A stretch of DNA of 50,918 nt from Salinisphaera japonica YTM-1. Lineage in GTDB: Bacteria; Pseudomonadota; Gammaproteobacteria; Nevskiales; Salinisphaeraceae. Below, in pieces: positions 35,771-49,401 of this stretch. Both the position numbers and the translations under genes were made by a program. The DNA lies in assembly GCF_003788585.1 (NCBI RefSeq), contig NZ_AYKG01000020.1, forward strand, positions 1 to 50,918, given 5' to 3'. The notes below the pieces were generated by a model. That model made no database searches and was not told the origin of the DNA. It was given only the letters and a program-made list of their open reading frames with translations. Positions within the stretch are counted from its first letter, which is position 1, and each line of letters begins with the position of its first letter.

Positions 35771-36550
35771 TTATTTCTCGACGAACGCCCGTTCGATGAC
35801 GTATTCACCCGGCGCGCCGATATGCGGTGAGACGGTGAAACCACGCTCGTCGAGCAGTTGGGCAGTGTCGTCGAGCATGGCCGGGCTGCCGCAGATCATG
35901 GCGCGGTCGTGCCGGGGATCCAGATCCGGCAGGCCGAGATCGGCGGTCATCTGCCCGGACGCCAGGCGCGTGGTCAGGCGGCCTTCGTATTTGAAAGGCT
36001 CGCGCGAGACGACCGGATAATAATACAGATGGCCGCTGATCATCTCGCCCAGCAGCTCATCACCCGGCAGCTCGGTCTCCAGGAGACCGTCGTAGGCCAG
36101 ATCGTTGATATGGCGCACGCCGTGGACCACGATCACGTTATCGAAACGCTCGTAGGTTTCCGGGTCACGAACGATCGAAAGAAACGGCGCCAGTCCGGTG
36201 CCGGTCGACAACAGATACAGATTGCGTCCCGGATGCAGGTCCGAAATCAGCAGCGTACCCGTGGGTTTGGTCGAGACAAATACTTCGTCGCCGGTCTTCA
36301 AATGCTGCAGACGCGAGGTCAGCGGGCCGTCCGGCACCTTGATCGAGAAGAATTCAAGGTGCTCCTCATAGTTGGCCGATACGATGCTGTAGGCCCGCAG
36401 CAGCGGCTTGCCGTTGTCCTTGGACAGGCCGATCATCACGAACTGCCCGTTCTCGAAGCGCAACGAGGGATCGCGCGTGGTCTTGAACGAAAACAGCGCT
36501 TCGTTCCAATGGGTTACCTCGGTCACGGTTTCGGTGTTCAGGGCGGCCAT
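35771..36550 (-). CDS. fpr: ferredoxin/flavodoxin--NADP+ reductase
   Basis: FAD-dependent Fpr of 259 residues moving electrons between NADPH and ferredoxin or flavodoxin. FAD binding by RAYSIVSANYEEHLEFFSIK, NADP binding by LSTGTGLAPFLSIVRD and VIVVHGVR, and the C-terminal CGSPAMLDDT are the Fpr motifs; the end AFVEK is the usual FVEK-type terminus. AAGGAAG precedes the ATG. Its place within scpB-rluB is unusual. Confidence 0.95.
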   Translation of the reverse strand: MAALNTETVTEVTHWNEALFSFKTTRDPSLRFENGQFVMIGLSKDNGKPLLRAYSIVSANYEEHLEFFSIKVPDGPLTSRLQHLKTGDEVFVSTKPTGTLLISDLHPGRNLYLLSTGTGLAPFLSIVRDPETYERFDNVIVVHGVRHINDLAYDGLLETELPGDELLGEMISGHLYYYPVVSREPFKYEGRLTTRLASGQMTADLGLPDLDPRHDRAMICGSPAMLDDTAQLLDERGFTVSPHIGAPGEYVIERAFVEK

Positions 36551-36639
36551 GTTCTTCCTTGTCGATCGGCCATCTTGTCATTGGCCGGTGATAAGTTTAT
36601 CGCGGTTATTCTGGCGACGCGCGCCGACGATTCCAAGTG

Positions 36640-37242
36640 CTAGCCTTGGCCGTCAGTGCCCTCGGGCCCGGAAAGCCGTGCCATAGCGGCCTCGAGCGCC
36701 TCGGGGTCCTTGATTTCGGGCAGGCGCGGCAGATCAGCCAGGCGCGCGATACCGAAGTCATCCAGAAACCGCGGCGTGGTGGCATACAGCGCCGGCCGGC
36801 CGGGCACGTCGCGATGGCCGACCACCTTGATCCACTCGTAGTCGTCCAGTGTCTTCATGATCTGGGTGGATACCGACACCCCACGGATCGCCTCGATATC
36901 CGAGCGCGCCAGCGGTTGGCGATAGACGATGATGGCCAACGTTTCCAGCACTGCGCGCGAGAGCTTGGGTGGGCGCGCCTCCCAGAGACGAGCGATAAGC
37001 GCGCTGTGTGTGGCCCTGACCTGCAAACGCCAACCGCTGGCCACCTCGACCACCTCGGCCGCCGAATCGACGTAGCGCGCGGCCAGCACGGCCAGGGCGT
37101 CCTCGACCCGAGCCGCATCCGCCGCGTGATCGGGGGCCAGAAGCCAGACGAGGCGCGAGACCGGCAACGGGGCGTCGGCGGCCTGAAGCAACGCCTCGAG
37201 CGATTGAACAAGCCGGCCTTCATTCCAAGCGATCTCGTTCAT
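36640..37242 (-). CDS. scpB: segregation and condensation protein B
   Basis: Winged-helix kleisin-associated subunit of the SMC-ScpAB condensin, 200 residues. Motifs LVQSLEALLQAADAPL, LSRAVLETLAIIVYRQPLARSDIEAIRGVS and GRPALYATTPRFLDDFGI are typical. Overlaps scpA by ATGA. Unusually for gammaproteobacteria outside the MukBEF group, the organism keeps Smc (at 44.5-48.0 kb), so the complex is complete. Confidence 0.95.
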   Translation of the reverse strand: MNEIAWNEGRLVQSLEALLQAADAPLPVSRLVWLLAPDHAADAARVEDALAVLAARYVDSAAEVVEVASGWRLQVRATHSALIARLWEARPPKLSRAVLETLAIIVYRQPLARSDIEAIRGVSVSTQIMKTLDDYEWIKVVGHRDVPGRPALYATTPRFLDDFGIARLADLPRLPEIKDPEALEAAMARLSGPEGTDGQG

Positions 37243-38048
37243 CGCGACCCCGCCAGGCGCAGTGTCAGCGGCGCATAGGCACGCTCCTGCTCGAGCGTGA
37301 TCAATGCTTCGCGCGCCAGTTCCAGGATCGCCAGAAACGATACGACCACGCCGAGGCGTCCTTCGCTTGTCGTGACCAGCTCGCTGAAGCGGGTCTCGCC
37401 GCGGCTGCCGAGACGCTCGAGCATTCGTGTCATGTGCTCGCGCACGGTCAGCGTCTCGCGCTCGATGACGTGCTCGGTGTTGAGCTCGGCGCGGGCAAGC
37501 ACGTCATGCAGCGCACCGAGAAGCGCGCCGATATCGGCGACCGGACGCGGGCGTTCGACATCCAGCGCCGGCAGTGCCACGGCCAGGCTCGCCGTATCTC
37601 GGCCCTGCCGGGGCAGCTCGTCGAGCGTCTGGGCCGCCGCCTTGAACTGTTCGTATTCGGCCAGGCGCCGCACCAGCTCGGCCCGCGGGTCGCCCTCGTC
37701 CTCCGGGTCTTGTTCGACGGTGCGCGGCAAGAGCATGCGCGATTTGATCTCGGCCAGCATCGCCGCCATCAGCAGATACTCACCGGCCAGCTCGATGGCC
37801 ATTTCTTCCATGAGCTCGATATAGGCCAGATACTGCTGGGTGATTCGGAACACCGGAATATCCAGAATATCCAGGTTCTGGCGCCGGATCAGATAGAGCA
37901 GCAGATCCAGCGGGCCCTCGAAGGCTTCGAGAAACACCCGCAGCGCGTCCGGCGGGATATACAGATCCTCGGGCAACGTCTCATACGGCGCCCCGGCCAC
38001 GCGGATCGGGGCATCCGTGGAATCGACTTCGGCTGGAGCGTCAACCAC
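37239..38048 (-). CDS. scpA: segregation and condensation protein A (kleisin)
   Basis: Kleisin subunit bridging the Smc head domains, about 269 residues. ALRVFLEAFEGPLDLLLYLIRRQNLDILDIPV is the conserved N-terminal domain, preceded by the gammaproteobacterial LPEDLYIPPDA stretch. I chose the GTG at 38048, eight bases after the trpS stop, because it avoids the Arg/Pro-rich overlap; ATGs at 38087 or 38096 would overlap trpS. The longer open frame to 38225 is an artefact of trpS. Confidence 0.93.
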   Translation of the reverse strand: MVDAPAEVDSTDAPIRVAGAPYETLPEDLYIPPDALRVFLEAFEGPLDLLLYLIRRQNLDILDIPVFRITQQYLAYIELMEEMAIELAGEYLLMAAMLAEIKSRMLLPRTVEQDPEDEGDPRAELVRRLAEYEQFKAAAQTLDELPRQGRDTASLAVALPALDVERPRPVADIGALLGALHDVLARAELNTEHVIERETLTVREHMTRMLERLGSRGETRFSELVTTSEGRLGVVVSFLAILELAREALITLEQERAYAPLTLRLAGSR

Positions 38049-38055
38049 CCGGCGC

Positions 38056-39069
38056 TCAGCCCTGCGCCAGAAACCCGGTCGCGCCATAGGCCGCATCGAG
38101 CGTGGGCTGGGCCCGCTCGCGGGCGGCGGCCGCACCCCGGGCCAGAATCGCATCCAGGCCGGCACGATCCTCGGCGAACTCGGCGTAGCGCGCCTGTAGC
38201 GGCTCCAGGAATGCCACGACGGCATCGGCCAGATCGCCCTTCAGCGCGCCATAGCCCGCGCCGGCGTAATCCGCTTCCAAATCGGCGATCGGCCGGTCGG
38301 TGACCGCGGAGAAGATCGACAACAGATTGGACACGCCCGGCTTAGCCTCCAGATCGAAACGCACCTCGCCGTCGGAATCGGTCACGGCCCGCTTGAGTTT
38401 CTTGACCACTTTCTTCGGCGGGTCCAGCAGCTTGATGACGTTGGCTTCGACGTCATCGGACTTGCTCATCTTGGCCAACGGATCCCCCAGGCTCATCACC
38501 CGCGCGCCCACTTCCGGGATGAACGGCTCGGGCACGGTGAACACATCTTGCCCCGCCCGATGATTGAAGCGCTCGGCCAGATTGCGGGCCAGCTCCAGAT
38601 GCTGTTTCTGGTCGTTGCCCACCGGCACTTCGTCGGCCTGGTACAGCAGGATATCCGCGGCCATGAGCACCGGATAATCGAACAGCCCGGCGTTGACGTT
38701 ATCCACGTTCTTGGCCGATTTGTCCTTGAACTGGGTCATGCGATTGAGCTCACCCATCGAGGTATGACAGTTCAAAAGCCAGGCCAGCTGGGCGTGTTGG
38801 GGCACGTGCGACTGCACGAACAACGTGGCGTTGTCCGGGTCCACGCCGGCGGCCAGATACAGGCACAGAAATTCGTGGCAGCGCGCGCGCAGGGCCGCCG
38901 GATCCTGACGCACCGTGATGGCATGCATGTCGACCAGCGCAAACAGGCAGTCGCGGCTGGCCTGCAGATTCACCCAGTGCTTCAAGGCACCGATATAGTT
39001 ACCGAGCGTCAGCTCGCCGGACGGCTGGATACCGGACAGCACGACCGGGCGGGAAGTAGGCTCTGACAC
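38056..39069 (-). CDS. trpS: tryptophanyl-tRNA synthetase
   Basis: Class Ic synthetase of 337 residues. The HIGH-equivalent is in [18 protein letters not shown] and KMSKS is exact in LAKMSKSDD. The start is GTG at 39069 (reading VSEPTSRP as Met-SEPTSRP), with AGGAG seven bases before it; the upstream ATG at 39120 has no support. First gene of the trpS-scpA-scpB run. Confidence 0.97.
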   Translation of the reverse strand: MSEPTSRPVVLSGIQPSGELTLGNYIGALKHWVNLQASRDCLFALVDMHAITVRQDPAALRARCHEFLCLYLAAGVDPDNATLFVQSHVPQHAQLAWLLNCHTSMGELNRMTQFKDKSAKNVDNVNAGLFDYPVLMAADILLYQADEVPVGNDQKQHLELARNLAERFNHRAGQDVFTVPEPFIPEVGARVMSLGDPLAKMSKSDDVEANVIKLLDPPKKVVKKLKRAVTDSDGEVRFDLEAKPGVSNLLSIFSAVTDRPIADLEADYAGAGYGALKGDLADAVVAFLEPLQARYAEFAEDRAGLDAILARGAAAARERAQPTLDAAYGATGFLAQG

Positions 39070-39157
39070 GCGATGACTCCTGTGACTGGCAAGCGTTCGG
39101 GCGGCGGCAGTATAAAGCACCGGCCGCGCGGACTCAGGCCGAGGTTCAGCCCAAAGT

Positions 39158-39781
39158 TCAGCCCAGGCCGATCTCCTCGGGCCTGCCCTTGCCCTGGCGC
39201 AGAATCTCGGGCGGCTCGGTGGTCAAGTCCACGACGGTCGTGGGCTCGATGCCCGTCGGCCCGCCGTCGAGTACCAGATCAATATGCCGGTCAAAGGCCT
39301 CGCGCACATCCAGGGCCTCCGACAGATTCTGATCATCGGCGGTCATGGCCGTTACGGTAAGAAACGGCTCGCCCAGCGCCTCCACCAGGGCACGCGCCAC
39401 GGGATGGGCCGGCACGCGGATACCGATCGTCTTGCGTTTGGGGTGTGCCAGCCAGTTCGGCACCTGTTTCGAGGCGGGGAGCACAAACGTATAAGCCCCG
39501 GGCGTCGCTGCCTTGAGCAATCGGAACGCGGTGTTCTCGACCTTCGCGTAGTTGGCGATCTCGGACAGATCACGACACACCAGGGTGAAGAAATGATGCT
39601 TGTCCAGATCGCGGATCCAGCGAATCCGCTCCATCGCGTTCTTGTTGCCCATGGCACAGGCCAGGCCATACGACGAGTCGGTGGGATAAGCCACCACCGA
39701 GCCGGCTTTCAGCGCATCGGCGGCGCGGGTGATCCGCCGCGGCTGCGGCGTTTCGGCGTGGACGTGTAGAAGTTCTGCCAT
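39158..39781 (-). CDS. yciO: YciO, Sua5/TsaC-type protein
   Basis: 207-residue member of the Sua5/YrdC/YciO family, which makes or resembles makers of threonylcarbamoyl-AMP for tRNA t6A. Conserved [20 protein letters not shown], the KxR and [15 protein letters not shown] regions and [10 protein letters not shown] are visible. YciO proteins differ from TsaC and their reaction is less certain. Divergent from yciI. Confidence 0.9.
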   Translation of the reverse strand: MAELLHVHAETPQPRRITRAADALKAGSVVAYPTDSSYGLACAMGNKNAMERIRWIRDLDKHHFFTLVCRDLSEIANYAKVENTAFRLLKAATPGAYTFVLPASKQVPNWLAHPKRKTIGIRVPAHPVARALVEALGEPFLTVTAMTADDQNLSEALDVREAFDRHIDLVLDGGPTGIEPTTVVDLTTEPPEILRQGKGRPEEIGLG

Positions 39782-39871
39782 GGCCCGATTATACCGCGTG
39801 ATAGCCGGCTACGGGCGCGATCGGGCACACTGGGCCACGTATTCACGCACATGTCCGACAGGAGCCGACCG

Positions 39872-40171
39872 ATGGATTATTTCGCAATCGTGAGTTTCGA
39901 CGTGGCCGATAGTGCCGACGGCCGCAAGCGAGCCCAGGACGAGCACCGGGCCCGTATCAAGGCGCTGGCCGAGGAGAACCGTCTGCTCACCGCCGGGCCC
40001 ATGCCCAAGACCGATGAATACGGCCAGATCGTCGAGGGGTTTCAGGGCAGCCTGATCGTGGCCCAGTTCGAAAGCCTGGACGCCGCCCGCCAGTGGGCCC
40101 AGGTCGATCCTTACCAGGGCGAAGGGGTTTACATGGAAAGTAACGTTTACCCGTACAAGAAGGTCTTTTAG
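39872..40171 (+). CDS. yciI: YciI family protein
   Basis: Small 99-residue ferredoxin-like dimer-type protein (YciI/YCII family). YFAIVSFDVADSADGRKRAQDEHRARIKAL is the hallmark His-containing N-terminus, and AARQWAQVDPYQGEGVY the C-terminal motif. The ATG at 39872 has AGGAG eight bases upstream; 39851 is an upstream ATG without support. Enzymatic role unknown. Followed by bolA 32 bases later. Confidence 0.9.
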   Translation: MDYFAIVSFDVADSADGRKRAQDEHRARIKALAEENRLLTAGPMPKTDEYGQIVEGFQGSLIVAQFESLDAARQWAQVDPYQGEGVYMESNVYPYKKVF

Positions 40172-40203
40172 GCCACTACCGACCAAACGACCACGAGCCC
40201 GAT

Positions 40204-40470
40204 ATGAGCGACCGTATCCCCCGGATCCGTGCGGCCCTGCAGGCGCATCTGAACACCGACGACATCGCGATCCGCGATGAAAGCCATTTGCATGCCGGCC
40301 ATGCCGGCGCCAAGACCGGCCTGGGGCATTTCCACGTTACGATCCGCAGCGCTGTCTTCGAGGGCGTCTCGCCGATCAAGCGTCATCGCCTGGTCTACGA
40401 GGCGATGGGCGATCTCATGCAAACCGATGTACACGCGCTGTCGATCCGCGCGCTGGCGCCAGCCGAGTAG
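40204..40470 (+). CDS. bolA: BolA family protein
   Basis: 88-residue BolA with the invariant DESHLHAGHAGAKTG loop and the HFHVTIRSAVFEG strand, then KRHRLVYEAMGDLM. BolA proteins pair with monothiol glutaredoxins in Fe-S and stress biology and can bind DNA. yciI-bolA is a common pair. Nine bases separate its stop from the convergent unknown gene. Confidence 0.93.
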   Translation: MSDRIPRIRAALQAHLNTDDIAIRDESHLHAGHAGAKTGLGHFHVTIRSAVFEGVSPIKRHRLVYEAMGDLMQTDVHALSIRALAPAE

Positions 40471-40478
40471 GCCGAGGC

Positions 40479-40895
40479 TCAGGCCGCGCTGGGCGTTTCA
40501 GCGAGAAAAGCGTCCAGCGTCTCGCCGTCGAGGTTATCGACGTGCACCGTACGGGACTCGACCGGGGCCCCGGCGCCCTCGGCCTTGCGACGCAGGATCA
40601 CGAGCGGCTGATAGGCATCGAACTCGGCCTCGTGAAACGCGACCCGCGGGTCCTGCTCGACTGCACCGATACCGTAGATGCCGCAGCTGGCCACGCCCCA
40701 CTCGGTATCGCCGGCCATACGAAACTCGCGTTCGCCGATACGCTCGGCTGCAGCCTGAAAAGTCGGGGCCACGGTCTGCTCGATCAGCGCCCAGGCGCGA
40801 TCGGCCATGACATCGCGCCGCTCGGCCAGCCGCTCGCTTGCGCCCAGCTTGGCGTGCACTTCTGTTGTCGTTACCTCGAGCCAGTTTCGCGCCAC
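40479..40895 (-). CDS. unknown 138-residue protein
   Basis: I do not recognise this protein. It starts with GTG (AGGGGCATGAAGC lies ahead). No signal peptide or membrane helix is seen. The N-terminal half is helical (AERRDVMADRAWALIEQTVAPTFQAAAERIGE), followed by a compact mixed region with GVASCGIYGIGAV. Acidic and rich in Ala and Glu. It ends next to bolA (convergent) and lies 69 bases downstream of a small periplasmic gene. Codon third positions are GC-rich like the neighbours, so it is probably a real gene. Confidence 0.6.
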   Translation of the reverse strand: MARNWLEVTTTEVHAKLGASERLAERRDVMADRAWALIEQTVAPTFQAAAERIGEREFRMAGDTEWGVASCGIYGIGAVEQDPRVAFHEAEFDAYQPLVILRRKAEGAGAPVESRTVHVDNLDGETLDAFLAETPSAA

Positions 40896-40964
40896 CGCTT
40901 CATGCCCCTGCCTGATAATTTTAGAGCGCCAAGACTAAGCCGTGCGCCGATGGGCGGCAAGCCG

Positions 40965-44423
<3,459 letters not shown>

Positions 44424-44475
44424 ACGCTCGTTCGAAAAATGTATTGGGCCGACCCGCCGACCGCGCGTTTCAACG

Positions 44476-47400
44476 TTACCCGGCCATGCCAAGCGCGGTA
44501 TCGATATCCACGCTGACCAGCCGGGACACGCCCGGCTCGGCCATGGTCACACCGTGTAACTGCTCGGTCAGCTCCATGGTCAGCTTATTATGCGTGATGA
44601 CGATGAACTGCACCTTGTCCGACATGGTGCGCACCAGATCACAGAATCGTGCCACGTTGGCGTCGTCCAGCGGCGCATCGATTTCATCGAGCATACAAAA
44701 CGGCGCCGGGTTGAGCTCGAACAGCGCGAACAACAACGCGACCGCCGTCAGTGTCTTCTCGCCCCCTGAGAGCATCTGGATCGAGGCGTTTCGCTTGCCG
44801 GGTGGGCGGGCCATCACCCGTACGCCGGTGGTCAGCCAGTCCTGCTCGGTGAGCGTGAGTGCGGCCTCCCCGCCGCCGAAAAGCTCGGGGAACATCGCTG
44901 AAAAACGGTCGTTGATCTGTTCGTAGGTGTGCTTGAAGCGCTGGCGGGTTTCGCGATCGATGCGCGCGATGGCGGCCTCCAGTGTTTCCAGCGCCTCGAC
45001 CAGATCCTCGTGCTGGGCAGCCAGATAGCGCTCGCGCTCACCGGCCTCTTGATATTCATCGATAGCCGCCAGGTTGATGGCGCCGAGGCGCGCGATCTGT
45101 TTTTCCACCGTCTCGATGGCCGCCTGCCACTGCCCAGGTACGGCCGCGCCCGGCAGCTGGTCAATGATCGGCGCCGGGGCCGCGCCGATCTCGCGCAGCT
45201 GCTCCACCACGCCGCTGCGTCGCGTGGTCGCGGCCTCGAGCGCCAGACGGGCGTCGTTCTGACGCTCGCGCACGGCCTCCAGTGCCTGTTCGGCGCGCAT
45301 CTCGTCATCGCGCGCCGCTTCAAGCCTTCGTTCTTGTGCCTTGGCGGTCTCGCGTGCCTGACGCAGGGCTGTTTCGGCCTCTTCGCGCTCGGTCTTGGCG
45401 GCCGTGAGGTCCTGGGCCGTATAGCTTTCGCTGGCCGCTGCCGGCGTGGCAGCGTCGAAGGCCGCAATTTCGTCGTTTAGTGCAGCGACGGTGTCGCGGC
45501 TGTCGGCAATTCGTGTGGCCACTGCCTCGCGCTGGGTTGCGTGCTGCGCGCGCCGGGCTTCGAGCTGCTCGATACGACGGCGTTTCTCGCCCGCCGTATG
45601 CCGGGCCCTGTCGCGCACGCGTCGCGTCTCGGCCAGCGTTGCCCGGGCCTGGCTGCGCTCGGCCTCGAAGCGCTCGGCTGCCTCGCGCAAGTTGTCGATC
45701 TGGGTCTGGGTCTGGTCCCGCGTGGTTTTCAGCGTGGCCAACTGGTCGTCCAGCTCGGCGATTTCGGTCTCGAGCTCGGCGACGCGGCGCCGGGTCTCGG
45801 CCGCGCGCAGGGTGTCGCCCTCGAGCTCGGCCTCGGCGGTTTCGATCTTGCGCCGACGTGCGCCCAGCCGCTGCTCCAAAGTCTGGCGCGCCCGCGTGGC
45901 GTCACCGGCCTGTTCACGCTCGCGCTCGGCACTCTCGCCGGTTTCATCCCGCTGCCTGCCGGCGTCGGCGATCACGGTGTCGAGCGCCGCGATCCGCTGC
46001 TCTCGCGCATAGGCGCTGGGCGCATCCGTATCGTCGCCCGGCGGCGGCGTGGCCAGCCACCCCGGCCCAAGCAATACCCCGGCTTCGGTCACGATTCGCT
46101 GATGGGCGGCCAGCTGCGGCAGCGCCGCGCGCGCCGTATCGATATCACCGGCAACAAAGATATCGGCCGCGGCTCGCATGACGACCGCCGGGCCGGCGAT
46201 ACCGTGCGCCAGCGGCACCAGGCCGTCGGCCGGGGCCACGATGTCGTCACCCGCTGGCTCGGCCGTGCCGGCGGCCAGCGTCAAACGCTCGCCCGGCCAT
46301 GCCGTGGCGTGTGCACCGTCCGCGGGCGTGGCGATTTCAAACGCGGCCAGCCAGTCACCGAGTGCGGCCTTGGCCAGGCTTTCATAGCCGGACTCGAAGC
46401 GGATCCGCCGTGCCAGGCCGGCCGGTGCCCCCAGCCCCTGCGCGTCAAACCAGGCCTGCAGGGCGGTATCGTCTTCGCGCAGCAGGGCCTGTTGCATGCG
46501 GCGTGCGGCCGCCCGCTCGGCCTCGGCTGCGGCAATCTCGCGTCGCGCATCGGCCAGCGTCTGTTCGGCTTCGGCTGCCGCTGCGATATGACGACGCTCC
46601 TGCGCCTGCGCGACCTCGTGCTCGTCTGTTTCACTGGCCTGGGTGTCCTTGAGGGCGCGAAGCGCTTCCCGCTGAGCGTCGAGATCAGCGTCAGCCTCGG
46701 TGTCCAGGTCTCGATGTTCCTGTATGCGCTTGTCACGGCGCATCGTCAGTTTCTCGAGCTCGGCCTCGGCGTAGCGGGCCCGCGTGCGCTCGGCTTCGAG
46801 CTGCTGGATCGGGTTGGTCGTCTGCTGTGACAGCTCGTCCCAGATGCGTTCGGCCTCATCAGCAGCCTGTTCTGCGGCCTGCCGGTCGTGACGGGCCGTT
46901 TCGTGCTCGTGGCCGGCCTGTTTCAGATGATCCTGATCGCGGGCGATCTCGCGATCGAGTGTGCCAAGCTGGGTTTCATCGGCGTCGCGGCTGCGCGCGG
47001 CACGATCCAGCCGGTCGACAAGCGACTGGCGCTCCTTGTCGAGGCGCTCGGCCAGCGTCTTGGCGTGTGCCAGGGCCTGCTCGATGCGCCCCACGCTGGC
47101 CTGGGCATCGTAGTAGACCGCCTGGCTGGCCTGGACAGCCTCACCGGCGGCGTGCTGGTCGTGCCCGGCCTGCTCACGGGCCGCGAGCGCGTCACGGCGC
47201 GTCGTGGTCGCCGCGCGCAGCTCATGCTCGACCTGGCCGAGATGCGACTGGGCCGCGTCGACCGCTCGCGCTTCATCCTGCCACTTAAGTGCCAGCAGTT
47301 CGGTCCTGAGCTGGCGTTCGCGGGCCTTGAGCGTCTTGTATTTTTCGGCGCTGTCGGCCTGGCGTTTCAGTGTCGTCAGGCGCTCGGTGATCTCACCGAT

Positions 47401-47994
47401 CAGATCGTTGAGCCGGTCGAGGTTCTCGCGGGTGTGGCGAATCCGGCTTTCGGTTTCGCGACGACGCGCCTTGTATTTTGAAATGCCGGCCGCTTCTTCC
47501 AGCACCTGGCGCATATCCTCGGGCCGGGCCTCGATCAAGCGATTCACCGCGCCTTGTTCGATGACCGCATAATTGCTGCGCCCGCCCAGCCCGGTGCCCA
47601 GAAACAGATCGACCACATCGCGCCGGCGTGCGCGGGTATTGTTGATCGTGTACTTGGAGGCCCCGTCGCGCGTGAGCTCACGACGCACGCTGATCTCGGC
47701 GTAGCTGGCCCATTCGCCGCCGAGCTTGCCCTGGCTGTTATCAAAACGCAGCTCGACCGAGGCCCGGCCGACCGGCTTTCGTGCGTTCGAGCCGTTGAAG
47801 ATGACGTCCTCAAGCGCTTCGCCGCGCAGGTGGCGTGCATTGGACTCACCGGTCACCCAGCGCACGGCATCGATCACGTTGGATTTGCCACAGCCGTTGG
47901 GCCCGACCACACCGGTCAGGTTCGAGGCCAGGCTCAACGTCGTCGGATCGACAAAGGATTTGAAGCCGGCGAGTTTGATGTGCGTCAAGCGCAT
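44476..47994 (-). CDS. smc: chromosome segregation protein SMC
   Basis: Condensin ATPase of 1172 residues. Walker [10 protein letters not shown] near 31-39, two long coiled coils separated by a hinge at about 500-650 (region rich in Gly/Ala and few heptads), and a C-terminal head with signature [19 protein letters not shown] and Walker [15 protein letters not shown]. The ATG at 47994 ([14 protein letters not shown]) is the family start. Works with ScpA and ScpB encoded at 36.6-38.0 kb. Head of the smc-zipA-ligA operon. Confidence 0.98.
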   Translation of the reverse strand: MRLTHIKLAGFKSFVDPTTLSLASNLTGVVGPNGCGKSNVIDAVRWVTGESNARHLRGEALEDVIFNGSNARKPVGRASVELRFDNSQGKLGGEWASYAEISVRRELTRDGASKYTINNTRARRRDVVDLFLGTGLGGRSNYAVIEQGAVNRLIEARPEDMRQVLEEAAGISKYKARRRETESRIRHTRENLDRLNDLIGEITERLTTLKRQADSAEKYKTLKARERQLRTELLALKWQDEARAVDAAQSHLGQVEHELRAATTTRRDALAAREQAGHDQHAAGEAVQASQAVYYDAQASVGRIEQALAHAKTLAERLDKERQSLVDRLDRAARSRDADETQLGTLDREIARDQDHLKQAGHEHETARHDRQAAEQAADEAERIWDELSQQTTNPIQQLEAERTRARYAEAELEKLTMRRDKRIQEHRDLDTEADADLDAQREALRALKDTQASETDEHEVAQAQERRHIAAAAEAEQTLADARREIAAAEAERAAARRMQQALLREDDTALQAWFDAQGLGAPAGLARRIRFESGYESLAKAALGDWLAAFEIATPADGAHATAWPGERLTLAAGTAEPAGDDIVAPADGLVPLAHGIAGPAVVMRAAADIFVAGDIDTARAALPQLAAHQRIVTEAGVLLGPGWLATPPPGDDTDAPSAYAREQRIAALDTVIADAGRQRDETGESAEREREQAGDATRARQTLEQRLGARRRKIETAEAELEGDTLRAAETRRRVAELETEIAELDDQLATLKTTRDQTQTQIDNLREAAERFEAERSQARATLAETRRVRDRARHTAGEKRRRIEQLEARRAQHATQREAVATRIADSRDTVAALNDEIAAFDAATPAAASESYTAQDLTAAKTEREEAETALRQARETAKAQERRLEAARDDEMRAEQALEAVRERQNDARLALEAATTRRSGVVEQLREIGAAPAPIIDQLPGAAVPGQWQAAIETVEKQIARLGAINLAAIDEYQEAGERERYLAAQHEDLVEALETLEAAIARIDRETRQRFKHTYEQINDRFSAMFPELFGGGEAALTLTEQDWLTTGVRVMARPPGKRNASIQMLSGGEKTLTAVALLFALFELNPAPFCMLDEIDAPLDDANVARFCDLVRTMSDKVQFIVITHNKLTMELTEQLHGVTMAEPGVSRLVSVDIDTALGMAG

Positions 47995-48156
47995 GATGAA
48001 AGTCGCGATCGAAGGCCTGCATCCAACGCCCGCCGGGCGCCGGATGGTCAATCGGCTAGTGTAACCTATGCGCTGTCGACGCCGGCTCCGCGGCCACGCA
48101 CATGCCGGCGTGATCTGTTTCTGTTTTGTTCAACCGTCTGGCCACGGCCATCGATT
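47995..48156. promoter_or_regulatory. divergent smc / queF region
   Basis: 162 bases, the only place for the smc operon and queF promoters. TACACT on the minus strand (about 48059) is a weak -10 candidate for smc. I see no preQ1 riboswitch fold ahead of queF. Confidence 0.3.
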
Positions 48157-48546
48157 ATGTCTACTGCCCCCAATCGCGATCTCGAAACCTTTGACAACCC
48201 GTCGCCCGAGCGCGACTACACGATTCGAATGCGCATTCCGGAGTTCACCTGCCTGTGCCCGAAGACCGGCCAGCCGGATTTCGCCACGCTGCATCTGGCC
48301 TACGTGCCGAACGAGCGATGCGTCGAGCTGAAGTCGCTCAAGCTCTATATCTGGTCGTTTCGCGATGTCGGCGCGTTTCATGAGGCCGTCACCAACCAGA
48401 TGCTGGCCGATCTGGTGGCCGCGACCGCACCGCGGTTCATGCGTCTCACCGCCGAGTTCTGGGTTCGTGGCGGTATCGACACGTCGGTGATCGCAGAACG
48501 CCGCGCCGAGGGCTGGCAGCCACCGACGCCGGTCGTGTTGCCCTAG
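48157..48546 (+). CDS. queF: NADPH-dependent 7-cyano-7-deazaguanine reductase QueF (short form)
   Basis: Reduces preQ0 to preQ1 in queuosine synthesis. A 129-residue single-domain type I QueF, unlike the double-length form of E. coli. The catalytic Cys34 and Asp41 are in [36 protein letters not shown] is the QueF motif. The ATG at 48157 begins [13 protein letters not shown]; the frame runs far upstream over smc but is not coding there. A strong terminator follows. Confidence 0.96.
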   Translation: MSTAPNRDLETFDNPSPERDYTIRMRIPEFTCLCPKTGQPDFATLHLAYVPNERCVELKSLKLYIWSFRDVGAFHEAVTNQMLADLVAATAPRFMRLTAEFWVRGGIDTSVIAERRAEGWQPPTPVVLP

Positions 48547-48581
48547 ATCACGTCTAGATACCACCTCGTCATGGGATGAAG

Positions 48582-48609
48582 AAGCCGGCCGCAAGCAGCC
48601 GGCTTTTTT
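48582..48609 (+). terminator. Rho-independent terminator of queF
   Basis: AAGCCGGC (48582-48589), an 8-base loop, GCCGGCTT (48598-48605) with a run of six T at 48604-48609. Also near the 3' end of the opposing lipoprotein gene (stop at 48628), for which the other strand offers a poorer CTTCTTC tail. Confidence 0.9.
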
Positions 48610-48627
48610 ATGCAAGCGAGGCTGGCG

Positions 48628-49341
48628 TTATTGCAGCAAGGCAACGCTGTCGCCGACCACGCGTACGCGCGTGCCGCTGCTCAGCCCGTTTGCGGTATCC
48701 AGCGTGACCTGGCGCGAGCCGCCGGCGTCCATCGCCACGTTGACCTGATAGACCGTGGTCTTGCGAATCTTCTTCTCGGCATAGTTGCCCGCGTAGGCAC
48801 CGCCCAGGGTGCCGGCGATCGCCGCGATGGTCTTGCCCGTACCGCCGCCGATCTGGCTGCCCAGCGCACCACCGGCCACGCCGCCAGCGATGGCGCCGAC
48901 GCCCGAGCCGCTGTCGACGTTCTGGCGTACCGGCGTAATCGAGCTCACGGTGCCACAGTTGTCGCATACGGCCGGTTTGGGGTCGGCCTCGGCCCGCTGC
49001 TGGGCCGGCTCCGGCGATGTTTTCGGCGTCGACGTCTGTGGTGGCGGCGATGCGGGCTTGCGGCTATCCGAGGTGGACGCCTGCTTGCCGGCGTTGTTGG
49101 CCGACTCGGCTGCTGCGGCCTTGTCGTCCTGGCGCTCGGCCTTGGCCTCGGACTTCGCGCTGGCCAGGTTTTGCTGTGCCTGTTCGAGGTTCTGATTGGC
49201 CTGTTCGAGCTGTTGCTCGGCCGAGTCGACCGAGGTGGCATCGGTCTCGGCGTTGTTCTGACCATCCGAGCAACCGGCAACGAGTACCGTTAAACAAAGC
49301 GCGCTGATGGCGGCGAGTCGAGTCGTGGTGTGCAGGGTCAT
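48628..49341 (-). CDS. glycine-zipper 2TM lipoprotein
   Basis: 237-residue lipoprotein. Lipobox LVAGC at about residue 24 ends the signal peptide. Then come a Gln/Glu/Ala coiled coil (AEQQLEQANQNLEQAQQNLASAK), a Pro/Ser/Ala linker, a CDNCGTV knuckle, and a glycine-zipper double helix GVGAIAGGVAGGALGSQIGGGTG...AIAGTLGGAYAGNYAEKKI, as in SlyB/YcfJ-like outer-membrane lipoproteins. A C-terminal region QVNVAMDAGGSRQVTLDT follows. Likely envelope integrity; the exact role is not known. Confidence 0.85.
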   Translation of the reverse strand: MTLHTTTRLAAISALCLTVLVAGCSDGQNNAETDATSVDSAEQQLEQANQNLEQAQQNLASAKSEAKAERQDDKAAAAESANNAGKQASTSDSRKPASPPPQTSTPKTSPEPAQQRAEADPKPAVCDNCGTVSSITPVRQNVDSGSGVGAIAGGVAGGALGSQIGGGTGKTIAAIAGTLGGAYAGNYAEKKIRKTTVYQVNVAMDAGGSRQVTLDTANGLSSGTRVRVVGDSVALLQ

Positions 49342-49401
49342 CTAAAGCGCTCCGTGATCGATACAATGGCGGCAGAATAAGAAGGCGATGCCGAACACCG
49401 A

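Noticed and set aside
47995-48156. preQ1 riboswitch upstream of queF
   Set aside because: I could not find the compact H-type pseudoknot and A-rich tail; the region is GC-rich and shared with smc.
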